From Cyanobacteria bacterium SZAS LIN-3 (GTDB lineage Bacteria > Cyanobacteriota > Vampirovibrionia > Obscuribacterales > Obscuribacteraceae), in assembly GCA_018266215.1 (NCBI GenBank), contig JAFEAV010000008.1, positions 61,510 through 125,509 of the forward strand: a stretch of DNA of 64,000 nucleotides, read 5' to 3'. The translations under genes and the position numbers were made by a program. Each line of letters starts with the position of its first letter. Within the stretch, counting starts at the first letter, position 1. The notes beneath the pieces are model-generated. The model searched no databases. It was not told the origin of the DNA and was given only the letters and a program-made list of their open reading frames with translations. Positions 9,701 to 17,055 of this stretch are shown piece after piece.

Positions 9701-11229
9701 TTATTGCTGCTGCTGGCAAAATCGATTGTGGTCGAGCCGCTGATACCAGGGGACTTGCCTGTGACCGACCCGGATGATGGCTTGCCCGCGCCCGGTGCTA
9801 CGCCCGCAATGAGTATGATGTTGTGTCCGCTATCAACAATTGCAGCGTTGTTTATACCGGTTATATTGCCATTAGCAATAATAGTTACGTCTTCGCTAAA
9901 GGTGTTGACACCACTGATGGTGATATTACCGTTGTTGACGAAAGTGGGATCTCCAGTCACCGTGTTTGTGCCCAGAATCAGGTTGGCGCTGTTGGCGGCA
10001 AGGTGCTCCACTCCTGCCTGCGAGTTGATTTGACCGCTTACATTTTCAACGTTGCCTGAGATTGTGCCGCTACCGGAAAAAATGTTGAGTGAATTGGACT
10101 GGTAGTTGCCGCCGACAAGATTGACGTTTGCGCCGCCGGTGTAATCGGATTGTCTGAGGGCTATCGCTCCATTTTGGGCTTGAAAAGTCCCGCCTGTGGC
10201 CGTAACCGTAATATCTGTGAGTGGCGAGTGGGTCAATATATTGATATTGCCGCTTGCTGAACTGACCATTCCGCTGTTGTTTAGTATCCCGCTTCCCATG
10301 ACGAGGTTTAGCGAACCACCGGAGACAATTTTGCCTGCGTTTGTAATGGCACCATCGGCATTTAATGTCAAATTGATATCGGCGAGCGTGCCGCCAATCG
10401 ACGATACTAATGATGCCGGTAGCTGCGTGCTGATTAAGCCGCTTCTTTCGTTGACGATTTCTCTGGCTGAAATCTGTCCGCTGCTGTTCTGACCGGGGGA
10501 AGAGTAACCATAGAGAGCACCATAATTTAAAAGGTCGCCGCTCAGGGAAAGGGTGTACTGTCCGGACAGGTTGTCCAGGGCCGTGACGTGCACTGGAATT
10601 ACCAGATCCGATACTCGTAAACCACCGGTATTGCTGAAGGAGAAGGTGCCACCGACTGCCACGCCTGCTCCGTTCAGTTTGAGCGTTTGCGTACCAGACG
10701 ATACCACTTCATTAATTGCCAGGTATTCTGCAGCGGTGACTTTTTGACCAGGGGTAAAAGTTAGCTCCTTGGCCCCTACTTTGATGGTGACCGATGGTGC
10801 TCCTTGAAACACGCTGCTTCCCAACAGGATATTTTTTGACACCGACTGGAGATTAAGAGCTGTACCGCCCAGTGACGCAGCGTTTGGGAATTCGAAAGAT
10901 GATGCCTGCCGCGCATTTGCCCAGGCTGTGATAGTGCCGGATGGATTGCTCAGCGGATGGTTCATGGGCCCGCCCCCTGCCCATAAACTATTCCCATGCC
11001 AGGGCACGGCTGCGGACGGTTTGACTGCCAGGGGAGTTTGCTCACTTCTATGACTGGTGGGCACCTGCCAGGTGGCGGCCGAACGGACAAACTGGCTGGC
11101 ATTTATCGAGGTGTGACTGGCATGCGTCGGCACGAAGGCCGGGACGCCTCCGTGTGCGATAGCTGGGGCGGAGGTTACAAGCACGGATGCGCCGATGCCT
11201 GTTACACCGAGGTTCCGGGCTTTTGTCAT
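3715..11229 (-). CDS. Giant secreted beta-helix (filamentous haemagglutinin-like) protein with C-terminal FecR-like domain
   Basis: This 2,504-residue protein is predicted to be exported and surface-associated. The ATG at 11229 gives a signal peptide (MTKARNLGVTGIGASVLVTS, Ala-rich cleavage region APAIAHG); a GTG at 11271 is only about 6 nt past the predicted transcription start, which argues against it. Most of the chain is Gly/Ser/Thr/Asn-rich short strands (G-x-I-x-V-x-x-G patterns) typical of parallel beta-helix adhesins. About residues 725-1045 are GGAGGNGG-like, resembling PE_PGRS proteins. Near residues 2325-2420 lies a FecR-like domain (NTPAGTIKVAANS, then a V-x-V segment). No TpsB-type transporter gene is nearby, so the export route is unknown. 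Adhesion or an extracellular matrix role is inferred from the fold class. Long proline-rich open frames on the opposite strand are shadows. Confidence 0.85.
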   Translation of the reverse strand: MTKARNLGVTGIGASVLVTSAPAIAHGGVPAFVPTHASHTSINASQFVRSAATWQVPTSHRSEQTPLAVKPSAAVPWHGNSLWAGGGPMNHPLSNPSGTITAWANARQASSFEFPNAASLGGTALNLQSVSKNILLGSSVFQGAPSVTIKVGAKELTFTPGQKVTAAEYLAINEVVSSGTQTLKLNGAGVAVGGTFSFSNTGGLRVSDLVIPVHVTALDNLSGQYTLSLSGDLLNYGALYGYSSPGQNSSGQISAREIVNERSGLISTQLPASLVSSIGGTLADINLTLNADGAITNAGKIVSGGSLNLVMGSGILNNSGMVSSASGNINILTHSPLTDITVTATGGTFQAQNGAIALRQSDYTGGANVNLVGGNYQSNSLNIFSGSGTISGNVENVSGQINSQAGVEHLAANSANLILGTNTVTGDPTFVNNGNITISGVNTFSEDVTIIANGNITGINNAAIVDSGHNIILIAGVAPGAGKPSSGSVTGKSPGISGSTTIDFASSSNKGGNIDFTAGYAGTVIDTSSSTYTAGGGNVTLASFAKGTTGGSVLFNSSSTINTSASIYGGTGTNNGGNVTIIAGAKPTTGAVTVQVGNITTSGSNGQGLSGFVGQPTAVAGKGGTVNISTSQPTATGGTTASFNSGGAITAGGPIIPSGTINDNAQVTVGNILTGAPGQGGPGAGGDINILAGGNIATGSLSTYGTTGAPFLNFQSGIPASVGGNAGNIAIQSINGGIGISGAINSVGGAGGNGGTMSGFGSSQSFPAAAGGNGGNVTLQSSTELTIGGGISTNGGLGGSGVAGNPASAGGAGGNGGSIAASTKNGNISVTGNLSTVGGAGGNGGNGLAFSLPPAGAIDGVGGSDGGKGGQIQVNAGKGQLSITGGIDSSGGAGGNGGDGFHGSPNSPNSTAGGQGGNGGKGGAAGAITVQAGSATIASGIKAIGGAGGSGGAGGDGVVSPPTSAGGNGGSGGDGGAAGVISFVANNFSGPLTAQGGAGGAAGADGVSAPGGSSGTPGKAGTSADISVTAGGATSGVLTGSNITIGSPAGVSLILSDDVTASGALKITSGASVQITGSTQIAGTSVAINGVSGNDLTVSVNSASGAIVANSGDITVTGATGNSVIINNAGTFSTLSGNIHLSSTEAVVSSNAGGNIIIGGGGTFKVTSGTIDVNANTQSGSPEANKIEFSGSQTLMGNTVLNAGGQTQLVQIDNGATVVGTATVTVNSSTLFEIGSGTLTGNPLVVNSLARGGVIANTSGTLDLSTLGPLVFNGQSLAILSVGSITDNGNTVKIDLSSSTAAGGNLSLLAGYNFTPNGGSLNYPPLDTTSTFVITGSSTGSINLGNTSIDTSGKTSAGGVLAVANGTITLGTISTTSTTGTGGSVNIIGSGVSITGNIDTTSAAGAQLGGRVSISAANPVSSATIVVGGGFVAGGSFSPGTASGSITVSGIDSGAAAISLVAMATGANITTTNQLSGGNISLATSGTITLASNQPFTVQNDSIGNGGSLALSANSLSWGQSASQPLSLDASAGGAAGNGGSIVVSLQSSAPVNIGTQAGQIQLSASGGVNTGSGGAVTFSTGGNLTVSPAGLDIGPGATNSNGGKISLEAGSAGSGNLLVTGALSANGSGSGNGGTISLISKSATTFNIGSTAKTNTNGVLGGLSVAGAGGSLTIINGSSGITNAIPLNAVENLTESAGGTGVLALGSSLSANKGLQTVSLTVDKGAITQTGSLTTAKIVLQSTGGNIGTSGAGFSVVAGEVQASALGLINITDKIKSNVTLDASTAGTSFKLLSSGALTIKGTLASGTSTTLTTSGTNLGITIGGDLTVSSATGTAVLTATGKGIISETGAGGTIKANTVTLKTTSGTVGTPVRALAINAAVLNLTTTGAVNVANVGTASLTVNGSATKGTFNLNSDGSIIIAKAMSSATAYSLITNTGSNGDITVNAAVGGNNASSIIAVADGSGSITSSTTGKFQTKVNGTITLSSGTGNIGSGTTTKTTLNIYTTNLAANTGGTGVVNVASKLSSAVAIKKSTSGGAFNLYTAGSSALDGITSSGGSITVIEKTGTLTVNGASTIHAGNGSIVLENDNKSSGIIAIGNGSKITTMSTSTNGGQVSIVIGPVPTNPVVGTAPPSGLTVNQVSGGSVFFGKGITVSGPVNTINLQGSNVVFNVGTRPITAITLGGGVTITADPVPTSIAQPDSAALASPSYALSPAMTKSILPAPPTIAETTSMAKVSNYALIPERITTEGIVSSINSSLPLTQNVHTYGMGESRWLSETELQSGEIPAVLFEGDSLGIKNEISSILELEELANGPLIGSVTKDAPAQVTKAVKLKRGSVIFAATRDTVVNTPAGTIKVAANSVAMVMAFSEGVAVYNLFDKHKDAIIFETAKKRISIMPGGMTIVSTGAGKNLALINPTQTIGYRNLQTSMLDDNVQTFSGQFSMRHAIVNILPLRDMIRSKDAQASKIGCYLLKTAAILDQLNGADYQYFVKPTVTASLH

Positions 11230-11283
11230 TCGAGGGTGTCCTATGTAAGCAAATCCAGGTGCTTCAGGCACCCAACTTTCCCC

Positions 11284-11312
11284 AGTATAGGCAATGAGAG
11301 GTAAAGTGACAA
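11284..11312 (-). promoter_or_regulatory. Sigma-70-type promoter of the giant surface protein gene
   Basis: On the minus strand, TTGTCA (11312-11307) and TATACT (11289-11284) are separated by exactly 17 nt, close to the consensus -35/-10 arrangement. Transcription would start near 11277, giving a leader of about 48 nt before the ATG at 11229. An AGGA about 9-10 nt upstream of that ATG is the likely ribosome binding site. Confidence 0.65.
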
Positions 11313-11327
11313 CCTTCGATAAGTGAC

Positions 11328-11343
11328 TTTGGCAATTGCCAAA
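11328..11343. promoter_or_regulatory. 16-bp perfect palindrome, possible operator
   Basis: TTTGGCAATTGCCAAA is a perfect 16-bp dyad lying just upstream of the predicted -35 box of the giant surface protein gene, centred about 58 bp before its likely transcription start. It sits between this gene and the divergent membrane-protein gene, so it could serve either or both. The position suits an activator or a shared regulator. No regulator gene is adjacent. Confidence 0.45.
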
Positions 11344-11439
11344 TACGTTTCATAATTCCAGGCTTGAGCCATTGAAAAACCATTTATCGTGGCTGTGCTA
11401 GAGTCTAATCAGCGACTCTTAACCGGATGTTTTGATCCC

Positions 11440-12057
11440 ATGAATCATTCTGATGCGAATTCTCACGATATACATGAATCAGACCGGAACAAGGATGTTA
11501 TCGTGTCATCGATGGATCAGGTCTACGAACCGGAAGTTCGTGGCTCGCAGCTGCCGATAGCCGGAGTGGCTCACAACCGTGATACTGCCAGTCTCTTCCT
11601 GCTGCATTTATCGTCATGGGCAAGGTTTGGCGTCCCCTTCGTTAATGCTTGGATAATTCCAACTGCTATGTCTTTTTTCTTTGTGCACTTTATCCGAGCA
11701 ATGTGGCTGACGTGGCCCCTCTGGCGCTCAGATAGCGTGACGGGCTGGTATCAATTTTTGAATCGATTGGCGTTCCTGGATGAGGCTCGGGGGCTCGTGA
11801 TCACCCAGACGCTGCCATTTCTTTTCCTTGTAAATCTCGTCCCACCAAAGAGAGTTCAAACTAGAAGGGCTACTCTGATTTGCTGTCTTGTTGCCCTGGT
11901 TTTGTTGGTTATATGTAACGCAGTTCTGTCGACTGATATCTTAAGTACGGTACTGTTTTCAGTTTTTCCGGCAATGCTCGTGAAGATCTGGCTGGTGCCA
12001 ATAACGCAGCGCCTGATGAATCCAGCCAGAGCAGAGATAGTCGGTCAAACAGCGTGA
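11440..12057 (+). CDS. Polytopic membrane protein of unknown function
   Basis: The family is not recognised. The 205-residue product (ATG 11440; an in-frame GTG at 11389 would add 17 residues) has a polar N-terminal stretch of about 50 residues. Hydrophobic segments follow: a broad one around VNAWIIPTAMSFFFVHFI, one near TQTLPFLFLVNLV, a long one around LICCLVALVLLVIC, and a last one near VLFSVFPAMLVKIWLV. Four membrane spans are likely. It is divergent from the giant surface protein gene and shares its regulatory region; a functional link is possible but unproven. No strong ribosome binding site decides the start. Confidence 0.65.
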   Translation: MNHSDANSHDIHESDRNKDVIVSSMDQVYEPEVRGSQLPIAGVAHNRDTASLFLLHLSSWARFGVPFVNAWIIPTAMSFFFVHFIRAMWLTWPLWRSDSVTGWYQFLNRLAFLDEARGLVITQTLPFLFLVNLVPPKRVQTRRATLICCLVALVLLVICNAVLSTDILSTVLFSVFPAMLVKIWLVPITQRLMNPARAEIVGQTA

Positions 12058-12069
12058 TGGGCTAGAGTA

Positions 12070-12981
12070 TCACTTTCCCTCGATCTCAAATACCGCAGTC
12101 ACTGCCCGGTGATCCGAAGGATATGGACTCACCAATATCGTCGCGTTTTCTTTGTTCTCACCGATAATGTCGACGGACTTTAATTTGATGCCCTTTCCTC
12201 GATAGAGAATAAAATCAATTCGGTCGTGATGGTCTCTGGCGTCGCTCGGCTTTGTTGTTGGCGTCCAGGTAAATCCGGGATACTTCATTTCGTCAGGATA
12301 TAGCTCGCGGTAAGCGTCGCGAAAGCCGATATCGGCAAAGGCCTTCGTCGAGGGCCATGACACTTTTACTGGATGTCTTCCGGCCTTGGCCGCGGCTTCT
12401 GTCCAATCAAGGTGGGACGGTTCGTTGAAGTCTCCGACGAGAATTGTCGGAGTAGTCGCCTTCTCCAGCGAGCTTATGTCTTTAAGGGCATCTGCAACGT
12501 CAGCACCGCGCGCTCTTTTTGATTCGGCGATTGCTTCCGCTTCGGTCTTGATAAAGGCACCGTCCTGGTACGGTATGCCAAGCAACTGGTAGGGCTGGTA
12601 AGGCTTATAAAATAGATGTCGGTTGAAGAAGGCCAGTTTTTGACCTTTGTCGGTCCTCAGTATGAGCCCGCTGCCGCCGGGGGTGACCGATTCGATCTTG
12701 AACCTGGTCAGCAGTGCCGTATAGCCGTGTTGTATGTAGTGAAATCCAATGGCATCGGCTATTTTTGCCGACTCTTTTTCGGATTCCTGCAAGCCGACGA
12801 TGTCTGCCCCCGATGAGCGTATGAGGTTAATTACCTGCGGCAGACCCAGATGGCCGTCAAGGAAGATATTAAATGTCAGGATGCGGATCTGTTCGGGTTT
12901 AGCCCAGGCCGGGACGCCGGTGCTGGACACGAGTGACAAGATGCAAACGAGATAGAATGGAAGTATTGAAATTTTCTGCAA
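12070..12981 (-). CDS. Secreted endonuclease/exonuclease/phosphatase (EEP) family protein
   Basis: The protein has 303 residues with an N-terminal signal peptide (hydrophobic core at about residues 6-22, Ala-rich cleavage region before KPEQIRI). The mature domain carries the EEP superfamily blocks in order: LTFNIF, the metal-binding Glu in GLQES, GDFNEPSH (Asp/Asn active-site pair), DRIDFIL and the terminal SDHRAV with the catalytic Asp-His. These metal-dependent enzymes cut phosphodiester bonds in nucleic acids, phosphoinositides or sphingomyelin. Export suggests an extracytoplasmic nuclease or lipid/phosphate-scavenging phosphodiesterase; the substrate cannot be read from the sequence. It is monocistronic by layout, convergent with the membrane-protein gene 12 nt away. 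Confidence 0.85.
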   Translation of the reverse strand: MQKISILPFYLVCILSLVSSTGVPAWAKPEQIRILTFNIFLDGHLGLPQVINLIRSSGADIVGLQESEKESAKIADAIGFHYIQHGYTALLTRFKIESVTPGGSGLILRTDKGQKLAFFNRHLFYKPYQPYQLLGIPYQDGAFIKTEAEAIAESKRARGADVADALKDISSLEKATTPTILVGDFNEPSHLDWTEAAAKAGRHPVKVSWPSTKAFADIGFRDAYRELYPDEMKYPGFTWTPTTKPSDARDHHDRIDFILYRGKGIKLKSVDIIGENKENATILVSPYPSDHRAVTAVFEIEGK

Positions 12982-13011
12982 TTTCTCGGCCTTTAGGCAA
13001 TGGATTTTAGA

Positions 13012-14019
13012 TTATCGTCCTTCTCGGATGATTCTCTCCCAAATCTGGTCAATGGCCTGACGCAGTTCGGGGGAGACTTGTTCTCGTTGCCAATTCAGAT
13101 ATTCCTTGGCCGAGCTACCCATGATTAAAATATCTTGCTCTGCCATTTTCCTTACGATTGGGTCTGGGTCAAGCAGTTTCGTGGACTGACAGATAGGTCG
13201 CATGCCTTCTCGAAGATTCGACTCACATTTGATTTCGCTTGCTGCACCGTTTGCATCAAAGGTAATGTTCACGCTAATGCTGCCCGAGTTACCGCCCTGC
13301 GGAATGACACTGAGAGTGCCTCCTGCGTGAGTTATTCCGTCATTTTTTGTGGCATAGATAGCTTTTGCCTCGTTCTCGAATCCGAACATGCCATCCTGAT
13401 ATAACTCTTTCATTAGAGTTAAAGCGGCTTTCACTGCCTGGATCGCTTTCTGGTCTGATTGTGAGTGGGGAAGTTTTGTAATTAGAAACTGCTTGCACTG
13501 TTCTTTGTTTTTGTCAGTTATTAGGGTTATACCTTTTGCTTCTTTGCTAATTACGAAGATATTGTTGTTGCCCAGTGGCTGGGGTGGTTCGATTGCCAGC
13601 GGCCATTGTGGAAACCTAAGAACATAGAAAACTGAATTGGGAAACATTCTTATCAGGGCGTCGCTTTCGATATAGTTGAGGTTTCCGCGTGCCAGTATGG
13701 GGCGCTCGTTTGGAAGTTTGAGAGTACTTAGAAATTTCTGTATTTGTGTTCTGGGATCGACGGTAAACTGCACCTGGCTCAGGCGCTCTTTTTCAGCTTG
13801 CGAGCGCTCGGTCTCTGGCAATTTATCTACAGGCTGCTGTCTTCTTTCGCCTGTGTTTTTTTCTGGATAGACGACGCCGGTGCCTGTTGCGGACTGTTCC
13901 ACTGCCTGAGAATAGGATGGCAAGGTCTGGGGTTGCGCCAGGCAGGCTGCCTGCATCGTTAAATGGCTCAGGCTGACGGCCAGTACTAATTTTGAGACAG
14001 AGGCGCGAAAAGTTTTCAT
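13012..14019 (-). CDS. Secreted protein of unknown function
   Basis: The family is not recognised. The 335-residue product has a signal peptide (hydrophobic segment at about residues 8-24, cleavage near CLAQ-PQ). The Cys there has Gln-Ala-Ala before it, so it is not a convincing lipobox. A linker of about 60 polar residues follows, then a mixed domain, and the C-terminus is helical and HEAT-like (DPIVRKMAEQDILIMGSS...). It precedes the EEP gene on the same strand by 30 nt, so the two may be one operon. Its start lies only 17 nt from the start of the divergent transglutaminase-like gene, so the two promoters must lie within the opposing coding regions or leaders. Confidence 0.68.
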   Translation of the reverse strand: MKTFRASVSKLVLAVSLSHLTMQAACLAQPQTLPSYSQAVEQSATGTGVVYPEKNTGERRQQPVDKLPETERSQAEKERLSQVQFTVDPRTQIQKFLSTLKLPNERPILARGNLNYIESDALIRMFPNSVFYVLRFPQWPLAIEPPQPLGNNNIFVISKEAKGITLITDKNKEQCKQFLITKLPHSQSDQKAIQAVKAALTLMKELYQDGMFGFENEAKAIYATKNDGITHAGGTLSVIPQGGNSGSISVNITFDANGAASEIKCESNLREGMRPICQSTKLLDPDPIVRKMAEQDILIMGSSAKEYLNWQREQVSPELRQAIDQIWERIIREGR

Positions 14020-14036
14020 GTATCTTCCAGATTGTT

Positions 14037-14699
14037 ATGAATGCTAAAATAGCCCACGTCATGATACCGGATCGCTCTAAATTTACTACCGCCGAATGGA
14101 AGGTCATCCAGGAGAATCGCACGCCCAGGCAGGTGCAGCGATATCTTCGCTCGCTTTCCTATAATGCCGAGGAAGAGGGCGAGACGGTGCTGTCTTTCCG
14201 GCGGGTGGTCAAGAAAAAGAAAGCGCATTGCCTGGAAGCGGCGCTTGCCGCCGCCGTCATACTGGAGCAGCACGGCTATCCTCCGCTGGTGATGAGCCTG
14301 GAGTCGGTCGATGAGCTTGACCATGTGATTTATGTCTTTCAGACCCCGACCGGCTGGGGCTCGGTGGCCCGCTCGCGGGATGACGGTCTGCACGGGCGTC
14401 GACCTGTGTTTCGCAGCGCTCGTGACCTGGCACTCAGCTATGTTGATCCCTATGTAGACTATACAGGGCGCATCAAGGGCTACGCGGTGGCAGATATGAA
14501 TGAGATTGGCCGCTATGACTGGCGCTTTTCTGACGCTAACCTTTTGCGTGTCGAGCACTTCTTGATCGAATACCCGCATAAGCCTCTGGTCTGTTCCGAG
14601 CGTCGTTATCAGCGTCTCCTCAGGCGCTATACCGAGTTTAAAGAGAAGTATCCCAAGCGACAGCCTGATTACTATGAGAACCGCGACAAATGGATGTAG
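14037..14699 (+). CDS. Transglutaminase-like (cysteine protease fold) protein
   Basis: The protein of 220 residues (ATG at 14037; a second ATG at 14061 is possible) carries the pattern KKAHCLEAALAAA (Cys65), DHVIYVF (His96) and a following Ser-Arg-Asp-Asp segment. This matches the Cys-His-Asp order of the transglutaminase-like superfamily, in which bacterial members of this small type have HCLE/HCFEAAL near the N-terminus. The likely chemistry is thiol-dependent peptide or amide cleavage or transfer. No signal peptide is present, so it is probably cytoplasmic. It is followed 10 nt later by an SGNH-like gene, so the two are probably co-expressed. The substrate is unknown. Confidence 0.62.
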   Translation: MNAKIAHVMIPDRSKFTTAEWKVIQENRTPRQVQRYLRSLSYNAEEEGETVLSFRRVVKKKKAHCLEAALAAAVILEQHGYPPLVMSLESVDELDHVIYVFQTPTGWGSVARSRDDGLHGRRPVFRSARDLALSYVDPYVDYTGRIKGYAVADMNEIGRYDWRFSDANLLRVEHFLIEYPHKPLVCSERRYQRLLRRYTEFKEKYPKRQPDYYENRDKWM

Positions 14700-14709
14700 T
14701 TAGTTAGAA

Positions 14710-15441
14710 ATGTTCAAAGCTTATCTTGCTCTCGGCGATTCAATGAGTATCGACAGCTATCCGGCGATGGAGACGGAAAGCCTGGGCCTCAAGTGCCGTC
14801 GAGATATCGGGGCGGCGGCGCTGCTGCATAAAAACGAGTCTGTAATTTTCCCGGAGTTTAACGGCAGCGATCTGGTCACGCGCTATCCGGGCATCAGCTT
14901 CCGCAATCTGGCAAAAGACGGTGCCACCACTCATGATATGCTCTCCGACTACCAGGTGCGGGAGTTGCGCCTGGCGGCCAGCGAAAAGGCTCTCGTCACC
15001 CTGACGATTGGCGGCAATGATTTGCTGGTGGCGCTCGGCAAGGGACCGGACGCCCTCGGTCGCGAAGTTATTGCCCTGCAGGAGCGCTACGAGAGCGTGG
15101 TGCGTATGATCAGAGCTGCAATGCCTGATTGCGTTCTTTTTCCGACAACGGTTTACGATCCTACCGACGGCACCGGAATAGTTCCGGCAAGGAATGTGCA
15201 ATATGGTTCAAACTTGCCGATTGAGTATCTGGACCAGTTCAATGATTTCCTGCGCAATTATGCCGAAACCAAAAAATTCATTCTGGCTGATGTCCATCGT
15301 CACTTTCTCGGACACGGTGCCCAGTGTGATTCGGTGTCTCAATTCTGGTACTGGAAGCCCAGCCCGATAGAGCCGGGATATCGCGGTGCCAGTGAAATAC
15401 GCCGCATCTGGTTGATGAAGTTGAATCAGGTCATTCATTAG
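14710..15441 (+). CDS. SGNH/GDSL hydrolase-like protein
   Basis: The 243-residue protein opens with YLALGDSMS, the block I Ser motif of SGNH hydrolases. Block II Gly (NLAKDGATT) and block III GGND (LTIGGNDLL) follow, so the fold assignment is firm. These enzymes are serine esterases, lipases or acetylesterases. Block V is odd: the usual D-x-x-H-P appears to be replaced by SPIEPG in the segment before GASEIRRIW, so the catalytic Asp and His may be missing or displaced. It lies 10 nt downstream of the transglutaminase-like gene. No export signal is seen. Activity is therefore uncertain. Confidence 0.78.
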   Translation: MFKAYLALGDSMSIDSYPAMETESLGLKCRRDIGAAALLHKNESVIFPEFNGSDLVTRYPGISFRNLAKDGATTHDMLSDYQVRELRLAASEKALVTLTIGGNDLLVALGKGPDALGREVIALQERYESVVRMIRAAMPDCVLFPTTVYDPTDGTGIVPARNVQYGSNLPIEYLDQFNDFLRNYAETKKFILADVHRHFLGHGAQCDSVSQFWYWKPSPIEPGYRGASEIRRIWLMKLNQVIH

Positions 15442-15455
15442 GTAGAGCCTGTAAA

Positions 15456-15710
15456 TCAGACCCAGGGGTTGATCGGCGCGAAACTGGCAATGCGAAGAGG
15501 TTCCGGATCTCGAACAATTTCAAGTTCCAGCTGGAATTTGTCACCGAAGGCGGCGAGTTCTGACCCGATTTTCAGGCGCTCTTCTGATCTGACAGACTCT
15601 TCCAGGATTGCGCGAATTTCGGCTTCTGTGCTTCGTCCATGTTTGGCTGCTCGCGCGCGCAGTGCACTGTAAGTCTCATCGGGTATGTTTTTTACGGTGA
15701 TCGATGGCAT
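15456..15710 (-). CDS. FitA-type ribbon-helix-helix antitoxin, no toxin gene adjacent
   Basis: The 84-residue protein starts MPSITVKNIPDETYSALR and continues AAKHGRSTEAEIRAIL, the standard FitA/VapB-type ribbon-helix-helix DNA-binding N-terminus. Family members neutralise a PIN-domain endoribonuclease with a C-terminal tail and repress their own operon. Here the tail is present (about residues 45-84), but only 14 nt separate its stop from the end of the convergent SGNH-like gene, so no toxin can follow it. The gene upstream on its own strand side is an aspartic protease. It is either an orphan antitoxin or a regulator in its own right. Confidence 0.8.
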   Translation of the reverse strand: MPSITVKNIPDETYSALRARAAKHGRSTEAEIRAILEESVRSEERLKIGSELAAFGDKFQLELEIVRDPEPLRIASFAPINPWV

Positions 15711-15769
15711 GCCGGCACCTTCTGAATGTTTCTTTCAGTGATTGCATATCCAATTATGATATCGCAAAT

Positions 15770-17023
15770 TCAACGCCGGGTGAAATATATCAGGTGCTTT
15801 TCGGAATCGATCCGGTATTCGTAGCCGCTGATGAAGGGCTCGCCCAGTAGTGGCTCTTCTCTGTCTTCCAGGGTGCCATGGTTGACATTGACGTAGACAT
15901 TGCTTTTCTCAATCGGGCCCAGTTTGATGCGGTTTATAGGAAATCTGCTGCACACGCCGCTGCCGCTGACACCGACTGTGGTGACCAGTTCGGCGTCTTC
16001 CGGGACCTTTATGCCCAGCGCCGTCAATTGTTTTTCGCTGCTGAAAGCGACGGCACAGCTGGTGTTGCCTGTGTCGAACATCATCGGGCAGGGCTTACCG
16101 TTGACTTCGGCGGTGACGATTATGCGATGACCTTCTTCCCTGAATTTATAGGGGACGGCGACGGCATTAGCACTGTTGTTCGTCGATTTCATGGCGATGG
16201 CTTTCTGTCTAAACCTGATCAGCCCCGCACTCTGGTCGACTGTGTATTCAAAGTCTTTGAAAAATGTCTGACCCAGAAGCGGCCGGGCATGGTTTGTCTC
16301 CAGCACTTCCACCGGGAAGTTTCGCCTTTCAATCTGGCCTACTCTTACCGTTGCCGTAGTGTTCCAGGTTTTGACTTGCTCGTCGTTCGATGAGCCGCCG
16401 GTTGTGCCGTCGGCCGGACCAGTGGGCGGCTTCAGGCCAATCTGTTCCATTTGCTCTTTGCCTATGCAGATGCCGGGCGCGCCCGTGTCCAGTATCATGC
16501 GGACGACTCTGCCGTTCAAATAGACGTCCAGCCCCAGACCGCTATTGCTTTTGTCGTAGGGGATATTGCATTCTCCCGGCAGGCTGGGATCAAATGCCGG
16601 AGCCGAGGCCGTGGCGCTGCTGGCACCGGACGAGACACTGGAGGCGGATGAGGAGGTGCCTGTGCTGGTAGTTTTGGGCAGCGAGGCGGCGAAGCTGGGG
16701 TCCAGTTTGAGCAGGATATTTTTGGCGAAGCCGCCAATTTGCGAATTGGGCGAAAGAGTATAGACCTGGCGATAATACATGCGCGCTTTATTGACGTTGC
16801 CGGTCTGTTGGTTGGCCATGGCAGCGTAGTAGGCAGCATATGGGTCGCGATTGTTGACCACCAGGTAGTCATCCAGCAGGGCCGCGGCACCGCGGTAATC
16901 TTTGGCATTGTAGAGGTTGATGGCGTCGGTGCGCTTGTCTGCGCCGGAGGCGGGATGCCAGGCAATAGGAGCCATACAAACGACGGCTGTAAGCAGTAGA
17001 AATTTTGTCAGCAACCGTCTCAT
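15770..17023 (-). CDS. Secreted two-lobed retropepsin-like aspartic protease with N-terminal TPR-like region (copy 1)
   Basis: The 417-residue product begins with a signal peptide (about residues 1-27), then a TPR-like helical segment (residues 32-110) and a Ser/Ala-rich linker. Two retropepsin-type lobes follow: ILDTGAP at Asp179 with its LLGQTFF flank, and MFDTGNT at Asp317 with its LLGEPFI flank. Each lobe has its own DTG, so one chain can form the two-Asp active site that retroviral proteases make by dimerising. The likely role is an envelope endopeptidase. It is the downstream member of a tandem pair (32 nt gap) and of a leftward run headed by the acyl-CoA mutase. The substrate is unknown. 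Confidence 0.82.
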   Translation of the reverse strand: MRRLLTKFLLLTAVVCMAPIAWHPASGADKRTDAINLYNAKDYRGAAALLDDYLVVNNRDPYAAYYAAMANQQTGNVNKARMYYRQVYTLSPNSQIGGFAKNILLKLDPSFAASLPKTTSTGTSSSASSVSSGASSATASAPAFDPSLPGECNIPYDKSNSGLGLDVYLNGRVVRMILDTGAPGICIGKEQMEQIGLKPPTGPADGTTGGSSNDEQVKTWNTTATVRVGQIERRNFPVEVLETNHARPLLGQTFFKDFEYTVDQSAGLIRFRQKAIAMKSTNNSANAVAVPYKFREEGHRIIVTAEVNGKPCPMMFDTGNTSCAVAFSSEKQLTALGIKVPEDAELVTTVGVSGSGVCSRFPINRIKLGPIEKSNVYVNVNHGTLEDREEPLLGEPFISGYEYRIDSEKHLIYFTRR

Positions 17024-17055
17024 AGTGTTTTATTGTCTCACGTTTAATTTGTTAT

